From Candidatus Zixiibacteriota bacterium (GTDB lineage: Bacteria; SM23-81), in assembly GCA_030628225.1 (NCBI GenBank), contig DAOVRJ010000157.1, positions 1 through 5,946 on the forward strand: a DNA stretch of 5,946 bases, written 5' to 3'. Made by a program: the position numbers and the translations under genes. This document shows, piece after piece, positions 1 through 5,733 of the stretch; the first letter of the stretch is position 1; each line of letters begins with the position of its first letter. A model generated the notes under the pieces. It made no database searches. It was not told the origin of the DNA and saw only the letters and a list, made by a program, of their open reading frames with translations.

Positions 1-31
1 ACCTCCCGCGGGTTTCGAACCCGCGGGAGGT
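1..31 (-). repeat. Perfect palindrome shaped like a tRNA acceptor/T-arm minihelix
   Basis: Positions 1-14 pair perfectly with 18-31. Read on the minus strand, it can also be drawn as a 7-bp stem (ACCTCCC with GGGAGGT) stacked on a 5-bp stem (GCGGG with CCCGC), closed by the 7-base loop TTCGAAA. These are the dimensions of a tRNA acceptor stem plus T-arm, and the loop matches the T-loop consensus TTCRANN. No D-arm or anticodon arm is present. The discriminator base and CCA, if any, lie outside the window. It may be a tRNA-derived or REP-type palindrome, or a chance resemblance, since TTCGAA is itself palindromic. It is not followed by a T-run on either readable side, so I do not call it a terminator. 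Confidence 0.6.
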
Positions 32-67
32 TAAAAAACGTTTATCGGTGTCGAAACTTGAAAAGTA

Positions 68-180
68 TTGTCATGCCTGCGCATGCAGGCATCTCCGAAA
101 GCAGAACAAGTGAAGGATACGGTCAATGCGGAGGTTTCGGCTCCCCACTTTCGTGAGGACAAGATTCGCCGGAATGACAA
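68..180. mobile_element. Small MITE-like element with TTGTCAT terminal inverted repeats
   Basis: The left end TTGTCATGCC (68-77) and the right end GGAATGACAA (171-180) are inverted repeats matching at 9 of 10 positions, enclosing 113 bp. Inside the left end a perfect 7-bp hairpin, TGCCTGC / GCAGGCA with loop GCAT, lies at 74-91. TTGTCATTCC-type ends with internal palindromes are a familiar design of non-autonomous, dispersed intergenic elements in many bacteria. No transposase gene is present, so any movement would need one elsewhere. A target-site duplication is not obvious. The bounds are set by the inverted repeats only, so the true element could be larger or could be two unrelated repeats. 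Confidence 0.45.
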
Positions 181-204
181 AAGAGAGGTTCTCCCAACTC
201 TCCG

Positions 205-289
205 AACTCGTTAACCCAGCATCGAGCTTCGTACCTCTTCCAGAAGCTCGTTTGTCGACCTCGAAACTCGTTAAGTGATATGTTGGGTT
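205..289. repeat. Nested inverted repeats with a 10-bp direct repeat
   Basis: AACTCGTTAA occurs twice exactly, at 205-214 and 265-274, 60 bp apart. Between and around these copies, AACCCAGCAT (213-222) can pair with ATGTTGGGTT (280-289), with one G-T wobble. Directly inside that stem, CGAGCTTC (223-230) pairs perfectly with GAAGCTCG (243-250) across a 12-base loop. The two stems share a junction at 222/223 and would stack, making a compact structured element. No coding potential is seen. It could be a dispersed repeat or an unannotated structured RNA, and no promoter or terminator points to the latter. Confidence 0.45.
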
Positions 290-294
290 TCGTT

Positions 295-348
295 CCGCAG
301 AGGCTCCCGCCTCTGCGGACAGGGCCGGAGGGGCAGGAGCCTCTCCGG
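295..348. repeat. Inverted pair of REP-like hairpins (BIME-like)
   Basis: The first hairpin is CCGCAGAGGC / GCCTCTGCGG (295-304 with 309-318), a perfect 10-bp stem with loop TCCC. The second is CCGGAGGGGC / GCCTCTCCGG (325-334 with 339-348), a 10-bp stem with one mismatched or wobble pair and loop AGGA. The reverse complement of the second matches the first at 20 of 24 positions, so the two are copies of one unit in opposite orientation, separated by 6 bp. This is the layout of bacterial interspersed mosaic elements built from REP units. Such pairs can be mobilised by RAYT (REP-associated tyrosine) transposases, but none is encoded here. Confidence 0.6.
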
Positions 349-368
349 GACAATCCCATCTCTTGGGG

Positions 369-395
369 CGTCGGGTACGGTGACCCGACGTCACC
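369..395. repeat. Two overlapping, mutually exclusive hairpins
   Basis: CGTCGGGT (369-376) pairs perfectly with ACCCGACG (383-390) around a 6-base loop. The same bases can instead form GGTGAC (379-384) with GTCACC (390-395) around a 5-base loop. Only one can form at a time. Given its setting among other palindromes this is most likely another dispersed intergenic repeat rather than a switch. No promoter or start codon depends on it. Confidence 0.4.
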
Positions 396-502
396 TACGT
401 AAAAACTCATGGCCATTGGTTTCTACGAGTCTCGAATCCCGAACCCCGGTTTTTACATATTAAAGCCCCAACTCAACCAAGTCAACATATTTCTGCAGGG
501 AT

Positions 503-538
503 AAAAAAACCGCCGGAGCCCATCAGGACCCCGGCGGT
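503..538 (-). terminator. Rho-independent terminator of the secreted-protein gene
   Basis: Read on the minus strand, ACCGCCGG (538-531) pairs with CCGGCGGT (516-509) across a 14-base loop and is followed by a run of seven T (509-503), the first of which closes the stem. It begins 24 bp beyond the stop codon of the leftward gene. The GC-rich stem plus T-run is a textbook intrinsic terminator and supports this gene being the end of its transcript. Confidence 0.88.
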
Positions 539-562
539 CTCGTTGACCACTATGCGGTCAGC

Positions 563-2272
563 TTACTTCAAGAACACCATCTTCTTGGTGGCGGAAAAAT
601 CATCGGTCTGCAGACGGTAGAAGTAAACACCGCTGGCGTTGCCGGCGGCATTCCAGCTGATCGTATGCCGTCCGGCGCTCTTGGTGTCGTCAACCAGAGT
701 GACCATCTCCTGACCCAGAAGGTTGTAAACCTTCAGGGTCACGTGAGCCTTCTCAGGCAGTGCGTAGCTGATCTCGGTGCTCGGGTTGAACGGGTTGGGA
801 TAGTTCTGATTCAGAGCATAGGACACGGGAACGGCGTTGGGCGTCACCGAGCAGAACATCGGGTGCATGGTCTCGCTGCCGTCCAGATCAATGTCACTCA
901 GCTGGTAGGTGTAAGCCGCGCCGTTGGTGACCTGACGATCCACATAGATGTAATCGTGGGCGTCGCCGAAGGCCGGCACGCTGGCGATCACTTCATCATC
1001 GCGGTAGATGTTGAAGGAGTGGGAACCAACCTCCGCCGCTGTCCTCCAGGTGATGGTCACCTGACCATCGCCGGCCGCGGCCTCGAAACTGGCCAGCTCA
1101 ACATAACACGGGGGACCAATATCATTTGCATCCCTGGGGTTGAGCTCATACGAGTCGTAGCTGTAATGCACGATCCCGGTGATACCCTCGAACGTCTCAC
1201 CCAGGAAAGGCTCGTAGTGATAGATGAAGTCGTCGATCTGGCACGTATCAGTGCCGTCGGACACGTACCACTCGCCGTATCCACTAGCTTCCTGGGTGCA
1301 GAACACATTCTGCAGACAGCACAGGACACCCTCGAAAGACTCAGAGTGAGCATCACAGCTATCGGCCAAATCGCCTGGAGTGATGACCAGAGCCGTAGGT
1401 TCAGGGTTACCACTGGAGTGGATGGTGAATTCACTGACGTTCTTCATCTCCGTCAAGCCGTAGTACTCATCCACCTCGGCGGTGATGGTGATGCTGTCGC
1501 CCCGAGAGGGATCGATGGCGGCCTCATAGACAAAAACGCCGCTCCACAGCCCGTTGTCCGGCTCCTCAATCCAGAAATTAGGATAGTCACCGGATAGGAC
1601 GGCGGTGACGATACCGGAGGTGACCACCACATTGCCATCCTCAGGAGAGGGATAACAACCCGGCGTCTCGGTGGTCTCGTTGTACTGGATCTCGGGAATG
1701 GTCAGGGTGTCGGGCGGAGGCGGAGGTGCAGCTTCCTGGAAGGAGGCGTCGTCGACGTACACGGTACCCTGGCCGGATGTGGATACGTCATAGCACCTTA
1801 TCATAGCGATAGCGGACACGGCACCGGCCGGTGCTGTCTGCTCGCCCGAGCTTAATTGCTGCCAGCTGGTGCCATCTGAAGTGTAGCCGCCGTAATAGGT
1901 GCTGATCGTTCCTCCTCCTGAATCCTTCCACCTGACGCATACCCGGACCCTGCCTAGGGGGTCGTTGTCGTAGGCCCAAAAAGTGAACTCATAGGTCTGG
2001 CCCGCAGTGACCGCCACGGTCTGGCCAAAGTCCTGATTGCTGGTCGATGTCCAGGTGAGATTGCAGCTATAGGTACCGCTGTTGACTATGGTTCCCTCCT
2101 GGGTGGCCGTGAACGAGCCGGTTATAAGAGTCCAGCTGTCCGGCGGGCCGCCGGGTCCGGCGGTCCAGGTCTCGAATCCCGCGTTCAACAGCAGGTTTTG
2201 ACCCATCGCATAGCCGGTCAATCCCAGAGTGCACAGAGCAACGATCATAATCGCAAATAGTTTCTTGCTCAT
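563..2272 (-). CDS. Secreted multidomain protein with T9SS type A / FlgD-like sorting domain
   Basis: This is a 569-residue exported protein with no recognisable catalytic domain. Residues 1-24 are a signal peptide (SKK, a hydrophobic core, then AMG before QN). Residues about 26-180 resemble a CBM4/9-type jelly-roll (NLLLNAGFE at the start, YVDDASF at the end). A proline stretch near 182-187 leads to two OB-like domains, about 190-290 and 293-385, of the type associated with secreted nucleases (GIVTAV, then GYGEWYVSDG and LNPRDANDI). An FnIII-like segment covers about 388-480, and residues about 488-569 form the sorting tail (NYPNPFNPST, VYNLLGQE, SGVYFYRL, KKMVFLK). In Bacteroidetes and relatives this tail directs type IX secretion and surface anchoring. 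The mature chain has 11 cysteines, most of them in the OB region, so disulfides are possible. The start is fixed by a strong ribosome binding site. It is monocistronic between its own promoter and terminator. A binding or adhesion role is likely, but the ligand is unknown. Confidence 0.9.
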   Translation of the reverse strand: MSKKLFAIMIVALCTLGLTGYAMGQNLLLNAGFETWTAGPGGPPDSWTLITGSFTATQEGTIVNSGTYSCNLTWTSTSNQDFGQTVAVTAGQTYEFTFWAYDNDPLGRVRVCVRWKDSGGGTISTYYGGYTSDGTSWQQLSSGEQTAPAGAVSAIAMIRCYDVSTSGQGTVYVDDASFQEAAPPPPPDTLTIPEIQYNETTETPGCYPSPEDGNVVVTSGIVTAVLSGDYPNFWIEEPDNGLWSGVFVYEAAIDPSRGDSITITAEVDEYYGLTEMKNVSEFTIHSSGNPEPTALVITPGDLADSCDAHSESFEGVLCCLQNVFCTQEASGYGEWYVSDGTDTCQIDDFIYHYEPFLGETFEGITGIVHYSYDSYELNPRDANDIGPPCYVELASFEAAAGDGQVTITWRTAAEVGSHSFNIYRDDEVIASVPAFGDAHDYIYVDRQVTNGAAYTYQLSDIDLDGSETMHPMFCSVTPNAVPVSYALNQNYPNPFNPSTEISYALPEKAHVTLKVYNLLGQEMVTLVDDTKSAGRHTISWNAAGNASGVYFYRLQTDDFSATKKMVFLK

Positions 2273-2481
2273 TTACCTTCCTCCTCTCTACGTGAAAAAG
2301 CGAAGAAAACGAAAAAGATAATCTACCTCTAAAGCCACCACCTCCTTCAAAGGGATAAAGTTTTCAATCGTTTCCAATTGCCAGATGCAGCACACTAAAA
2401 CACTCCCTATTTCCCGCAGACATCACCTCCCCAGCGGAAAGAAGTTCTGCATACACCACTTCATTCCATAAATTACCCTAC
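2273..2481 (-). promoter_or_regulatory. Long structured 5' leader with extra anti-Shine-Dalgarno-complementary sites
   Basis: From the predicted transcription start near 2481, the leader is about 209 nt. Besides the true ribosome binding site it contains two extended matches to the 16S 3'-end complement TAAGGAGGTGATC: minus-strand GGGGAGGTGATG (2432-2421) and GAAGGAGGTGGTG (2348-2336). The first sits in the loop of a hairpin whose arms are TTTCCGC (2440-2434) and GCGGGAAA (2417-2410), with one bulge. This is enclosed by a second stem, ATGCAG (2452-2447) with CTGCAT (2390-2385). An ATG at 2423 opens a 19-codon frame ending at 2364, but it lies only about two bases after the GGAGG, which is poor spacing. 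The leader could provide ribosome standby sites or mRNA protection. No known riboswitch was recognised. Confidence 0.5.
2276..2285 (-). promoter_or_regulatory. Ribosome binding site of the secreted-protein gene
   Basis: Minus-strand AGGAGGAAGG lies three bases before the ATG at 2272, with the AGGAGG core seven bases away. This strong match fixes the chosen start, which also gives a complete signal peptide. Confidence 0.85.
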
Positions 2482-2487
2482 AATACT

Positions 2488-2536
2488 ATTCTACCAGAAA
2501 TCACATTTTTTGTCAAGCCTTTTTTTCGCTTTTTTT
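2488..2536 (-). promoter_or_regulatory. Strong sigma-70-type promoter with UP-like A-tracts, leftward
   Basis: On the minus strand TTGACA (2516-2511) is followed after exactly 17 bp by TAGAAT (2493-2488), a five-of-six match to the -10 consensus. The start would be a G near 2481. Upstream of the -35, two runs of seven A (2526-2520 and 2536-2530) are 10 bp apart centre to centre and occupy about -40 to -56, where an UP element binds the RNA polymerase alpha subunit. Bacteroidetes proper use a different consensus (TTTG / TAnnTTTG), so this favours a lineage with standard housekeeping promoters. Confidence 0.75.
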
Positions 2537-2576
2537 CCGCATTATTAAAGAATTTCTCAGCAGCAACATTTTCTTC

Positions 2577-2605
2577 TTGACAGGGCAGGCAGAAAGTGTT
2601 AGTCT
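2577..2605 (+). promoter_or_regulatory. Probable promoter of the transporter-peptidase operon
   Basis: A perfect TTGACA (2577-2582) is followed after 17 bp by TAGTCT (2600-2605), which keeps the T, A and final T of the -10 but is otherwise weak. The transcript would start about 40 bases before the ATG at 2652. It diverges from the leftward promoter, with the two -35 boxes 60 bp apart and the shared T-rich tract between them. Confidence 0.5.
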
Positions 2606-2639
2606 TGTAGTGTCTTAAGCAAAAGTCCAAAATCAACCC

Positions 2640-2646
2640 GGGGAGG
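2640..2646 (+). promoter_or_regulatory. Ribosome binding site of the OPT transporter gene
   Basis: GGGGAGG ends five bases before the ATG at 2652 and supports that start. Confidence 0.8.
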
Positions 2647-2651
2647 TAAAT

Positions 2652-4604
2652 ATGGACTTGAATTCATCAGATTCTCAGCCAAAATCAGAAAATAAAGCGG
2701 ATGTGCCGTTTCAACCCCACGTTCCCGCTGAGCGATCAATCGCTGAGCTCACCGTCAAGGCTGTCGCCCTGGGGGCGGTGCTGGCCACCATCATGTGCGC
2801 GGCCAACGCCTACTTAGGTTTGTACGCCGGGATGACCGTCTCGGCCAGCATACCGGCAGCGGTCATCTCCATGGGTATTTTGCGCGGCCTGCTGCGCCGG
2901 GGGACCATCTTAGAGAACAACATCGTCCAGACCATCGCCTCCGCCGGGGAATCCCTGGCCGCCGGCATCATCTTCACCATCCCCGCCCTGGTCATCGCCG
3001 GGGTCTGGACCCAGTTCAAGTTCTGGCCCGTCACACTGGTGGCCATCTTTGGAGGCCTGCTGGGAGTGGTCTTCATGATCCCCCTCAGACGAACCCTCAT
3101 CGTGGAGGAGAAACAGCTCATCTACCCGGAGGGTGTGGCCTGTGCCGAGGTCCTGGAGGTTGGCGAAAAGGGCGGCAGCGGTGTGGGTTACGTCTTCTCG
3201 GCCCTGGGCTTTGGGCTGCTTTTCAAGTTGCTGATCAGTGGGTTGGCCATAATTAAAGGGACGGTGGAGGGAGCCGTGCGGGTGGGCAGAACCATCCTTT
3301 ATAATGGCAGCGACATGTCCGTGGCCCTGTTGGGGGTTGGCTACATCGTGGGCTTCAACATCGCCCTGCTGGTCTTCATCGGCGGGGCTTTAGCCTGGCT
3401 GGTGGGCATACCCCTGTTAGGCCTGGCCAGGGGCCTGGAGCTGGCCAGCTCCCCCCTGGATGGAGCCTGGCATATGTGGGAAACGGAAATTCGCTATATG
3501 GGCATCGGGGCCATGGTGGTGGGCGGCATCTGGTCCATCATCAAGATCCGTCACGGCATCGCCACCGGCCTGCGGGAGGCCCTGTTCGGCTACCGGGGAA
3601 GTCATGCCGGAGGACTTCTCCCCCGCACGGAGCAGAACCTCTCCCGTCGGCTGATCCTGCTGTTGCTGACCCTGACGGTCATCCCCATCTTCATTCTCTA
3701 TGGCAACCTCACCGGATCAGCCAACATCGGCCTGGTGGCCGGGCTGGCCATGGTCATCAGCGCCTTCTTCTTCGTGGCCGTCTCCAGCTACATCGTGGGC
3801 CTGGTGGGCAGCTCCAACAACCCCGTCTCCGGCATGACCATCTGCACCGTCCTGTTCGCCTCAGCCCTGCTGCTTTTGTTTGGCATGTCCGGAAACAGCG
3901 GCATTCTGGCCACCCTGGGGGTTGCCGGCGTGGTCTGCTGCGCCGCCTGTACTGCCGGCGATGTATCCCAGGATTTGAAGACGGGATATCTGCTGGGAGC
4001 CACGCCCCGAAAACAGCAGCTGGCCCAGGTCGTCGGGGTCATCGTCCCGGCCGTCGTCATCGCCCCCACCTTAGCACTGCTGCACTCCGCCTACGGCATT
4101 GGCACCGGGGGCCCCGAATCCCTGAAAGCACCCCAGGCCACCCTTTTCGCCAGTCTCGTCAAAACCATATTCACCGGTCAGGCCTTGCCCTGGGCCATGA
4201 TGACCATCGGGGCAACCGTTGGGATAATACTGATCTTCCTCGATGAGGCCCTGCGGACCCGGGGCTCCTCTTTCCGGGCCCACATCATGCCCGTTGCCGT
4301 GGGCATCTACCTGCCCCTGAGCCTGTCGGAGCCCATCCTGCTTGGCGGCCTGATCAGTTTGGTGGTGGGGAAATTGGCCTCCCGGAAGGGCGCCGAAGCC
4401 GCCAAGGAAGCTCAACATCGCGGAACCCTGCTCAGCTCGGGACTCATCGCCGGAGAAGCGATCATGGGAATCATCCTGGCCGGCCTCATCGTATCCAAGG
4501 TAAAACTGCCCATTAAGATCCTGGAAAGCGACATCATCTCCCTCTTCATGTTCGTCATCGTCATCCTGCTGCTGGGCTGGATATCCTTAAAGGGCAGGAA
4601 ATAG
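2652..4604 (+). CDS. OPT family oligopeptide transporter
   Basis: This is a 650-residue inner-membrane carrier, full length for bacterial OPT proteins. A polar N-terminus of about 30 residues precedes roughly 16 hydrophobic segments (first about 32-56, last about 627-646). Family signatures visible are NAYLGLYAGMTVSASIPAAV (about 51-70), GESLAAGIIFTIPAL (about 98-112), LIYPEGVACAEVL (about 156-168), NNPVSGMTI (about 389-397) and AGDVSQDLKTGYLLGA (about 434-449). OPT proteins import oligopeptides, while relatives of the yellow-stripe branch carry metal chelates. Family knowledge favours proton-coupled uptake, and the exact substrate cannot be read from sequence. The downstream aminopeptidase 61 bp away argues for peptides. 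The shared orientation, short gap and absence of a terminator suggest co-transcription. Confidence 0.93.
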   Translation: MDLNSSDSQPKSENKADVPFQPHVPAERSIAELTVKAVALGAVLATIMCAANAYLGLYAGMTVSASIPAAVISMGILRGLLRRGTILENNIVQTIASAGESLAAGIIFTIPALVIAGVWTQFKFWPVTLVAIFGGLLGVVFMIPLRRTLIVEEKQLIYPEGVACAEVLEVGEKGGSGVGYVFSALGFGLLFKLLISGLAIIKGTVEGAVRVGRTILYNGSDMSVALLGVGYIVGFNIALLVFIGGALAWLVGIPLLGLARGLELASSPLDGAWHMWETEIRYMGIGAMVVGGIWSIIKIRHGIATGLREALFGYRGSHAGGLLPRTEQNLSRRLILLLLTLTVIPIFILYGNLTGSANIGLVAGLAMVISAFFFVAVSSYIVGLVGSSNNPVSGMTICTVLFASALLLLFGMSGNSGILATLGVAGVVCCAACTAGDVSQDLKTGYLLGATPRKQQLAQVVGVIVPAVVIAPTLALLHSAYGIGTGGPESLKAPQATLFASLVKTIFTGQALPWAMMTIGATVGIILIFLDEALRTRGSSFRAHIMPVAVGIYLPLSLSEPILLGGLISLVVGKLASRKGAEAAKEAQHRGTLLSSGLIAGEAIMGIILAGLIVSKVKLPIKILESDIISLFMFVIVILLLGWISLKGRK

Positions 4605-4652
4605 CTCAGAATTGCTCAAATCTCGAAAAAAAGACAGAGTGTGAGAACCGAG

Positions 4653-4659
4653 AAAGGAG
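4653..4659 (+). promoter_or_regulatory. Ribosome binding site of the M29-like aminopeptidase gene
   Basis: AAAGGAG ends six bases before the ATG at 4666 and fixes this start over later internal ATGs. The gap 4605-4665 contains no promoter or terminator that I can recognise. Confidence 0.8.
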
Positions 4660-4665
4660 CACTCC

Positions 4666-5619
4666 ATGAATGCTCTGGAAAAGGCGGCCCGGATCGCCGT
4701 CCGGGACTGTATGGCCGTCAAAAAGGGAGAGATGGCCCTGGTCATCACCGATGAGCCCCTGAGGAAGATCGGGCGTCTTCTGTGGCAGGCCTGCCGCCAT
4801 GCCGGGGCCGAGGCCATCTTGACGGAGATCATCCCCCGCAAGACCTCCGGCGAGGAGCCACCCGCCGCCCTGGCCGCTTTTATGAAAAAGGTCGACCTCA
4901 TGCTGATCCCCACCAGCAAATCTATGTCTCACACGGATGCCCGACGCAGTGCCTGCCGGGCGGGCGTCCGCTGCGCCACACTGCCGGGCATCACCGAGGA
5001 CACCATGCGCCGGGCCCTGAACGCCAACTATAAAAAGATCGCCCGGCTGAGCCAGCGGATCTCCCAGATCCTCACCAGGGGCTCTGTTGCCCATATCACC
5101 ACTCCTGCGGGCACAGACGTGCACATGTCTCTGGTGGGCCGCAGGGGTTACCCCGACACCGGCCTGGTGCATAAGCCCGGCGACTTCAGCAATCTTCCGG
5201 CGGGGGAAGCCTACCTGGCGCCGGTGGAGGGAAGCGCCCAGGGGATCATCGTCATCGACGGCTGCATCGGGGAGACTGGCCTGCTGAAAAAAACCATCGT
5301 CTTGCAGGTGAAAGATGGATTCGTCACCAAAATCTCCGGGGGTGCCCAGGTCGAGATTCTGCGCCGGGCCATTCGCGGTCTGGGAAAGCCGGCCCGGAAC
5401 ATCGCCGAGCTGGGCATCGGCACCAACGACCGGGCCCGGGTTGTGGGCAGCTCCCTGGAGGACGAAAAGGTCCTGGGCACGGTGCACATCGCCATGGGCG
5501 ACAACGCTTCCATGGGCGGGAAGGTCTCCGTGGCCAGCCACCTGGACGCCATCCTGCTCAAGCCCACCCTGACCATCGACGACCGGCTAATCATGAAGGA
5601 CGGACACCTGCTCTTGTGA
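4666..5619 (+). CDS. Short M29/COG2309-type metallo-aminopeptidase (leucyl aminopeptidase family)
   Basis: This is a 317-residue protein without a signal peptide or membrane segment, so it is cytoplasmic. Its C-terminal half shows the M29 metal-site pattern: E181 in LPAGEAYLAP, E248 in AELGIGTND, H274 in DEKVLGTVHIAMGDN, and H292 and D294 in SHLDAIL. The preceding TPAGTDVHMSLVGRRG (about 144-160) is also characteristic. M29 enzymes (AmpS, AmpT, PepS) use two metal ions to remove N-terminal residues from peptides and are usually near 400 residues, so this is a compact version. The tyrosine seven residues after the metal-binding His of classical members appears absent (A281 here) and the His-to-His spacing is shorter. 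The family also includes NicX-type ring-cleaving dioxygenases, an alternative function. Sitting behind an OPT importer, peptide trimming is the simpler reading. Confidence 0.82.
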   Translation: MNALEKAARIAVRDCMAVKKGEMALVITDEPLRKIGRLLWQACRHAGAEAILTEIIPRKTSGEEPPAALAAFMKKVDLMLIPTSKSMSHTDARRSACRAGVRCATLPGITEDTMRRALNANYKKIARLSQRISQILTRGSVAHITTPAGTDVHMSLVGRRGYPDTGLVHKPGDFSNLPAGEAYLAPVEGSAQGIIVIDGCIGETGLLKKTIVLQVKDGFVTKISGGAQVEILRRAIRGLGKPARNIAELGIGTNDRARVVGSSLEDEKVLGTVHIAMGDNASMGGKVSVASHLDAILLKPTLTIDDRLIMKDGHLLL

Positions 5620-5637
5620 AAGAGTGGGGTGAGTTTT

Positions 5638-5673
5638 GAGAGTTTGGAGAGTTTGGAGAGTTGGGAAAGTTGG
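5638..5673 (+). repeat. 9-bp tandem array, consensus GAGAGTTKG, four units
   Basis: The units are GAGAGTTTG, GAGAGTTTG, GAGAGTTGG and GAAAGTTGG, followed by a partial GAGTTCG. It starts 18 bp after the aminopeptidase stop. A two-unit relative in the opposite orientation lies at 192-209 (TCCCAACTC, TCCGAACTC). Confidence 0.8.
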
Positions 5674-5733
5674 GAGTTCGAAACGGGAAGCAAAAACGGT
5701 AGAAAGCTAGGAAAAATGAGCGGGGGGTGGCGC

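Larger units (their letters stand above)
1..502. other. Gene-free region packed with palindromic repeats
   Basis: I see no credible gene in this stretch. The small open frames run through palindromes, give low-complexity arginine/proline-rich peptides and lack convincing ribosome binding sites. It contains at least seven inverted repeats with stems of 7 to 14 bp, listed separately where strong. A further pair, GTAAAAAC at 399-406 and GTTTTTAC at 449-456, could form an 8-bp stem around a 42-base loop. The words CGAACTC and CGAAACTC recur (203-214, 262-274). The region lies beyond the terminator of the leftward gene, so it is probably a dumping ground for dispersed intergenic repeats. Homology to other genomic copies cannot be tested from one window. 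Confidence 0.75.

Noticed and set aside
1-75. Complete tRNA gene on the minus strand at the left edge
   Set aside because: The T-arm and acceptor-like halves are directly joined, leaving no room for D-arm, anticodon arm or variable loop.
71-463. Small overlapping open frames on both strands in the left intergenic region
   Set aside because: They cross several palindromes, overlap one another on opposite strands, and have no credible ribosome binding sites or family features.
665-1597. Long plus-strand open frame of 310 codons opposite the secreted-protein gene
   Set aside because: The minus strand gives a complete, recognisable multidomain protein with promoter, ribosome binding site and terminator. 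The plus-strand frame has no known motif and no ribosome binding site, and is a composition shadow.
2336-2348. GTG-started leader peptide after GAAGGAGGTGGTG
   Set aside because: The GTG codons overlap or touch the SD core, leaving too little spacing for initiation.
2336-2440. Known riboswitch in the long leader, such as c-di-GMP or cobalamin type
   Set aside because: No class-specific conserved core was recognised. The only notable elements are the hairpin and the 16S-complementary stretches.
4606-5541. Minus-strand open frame of 311 codons opposite the aminopeptidase
   Set aside because: It is antisense to a gene with conserved M29 motifs. The product is rich in G, H, D and P without a family pattern, as expected of a shadow in GC-rich DNA.
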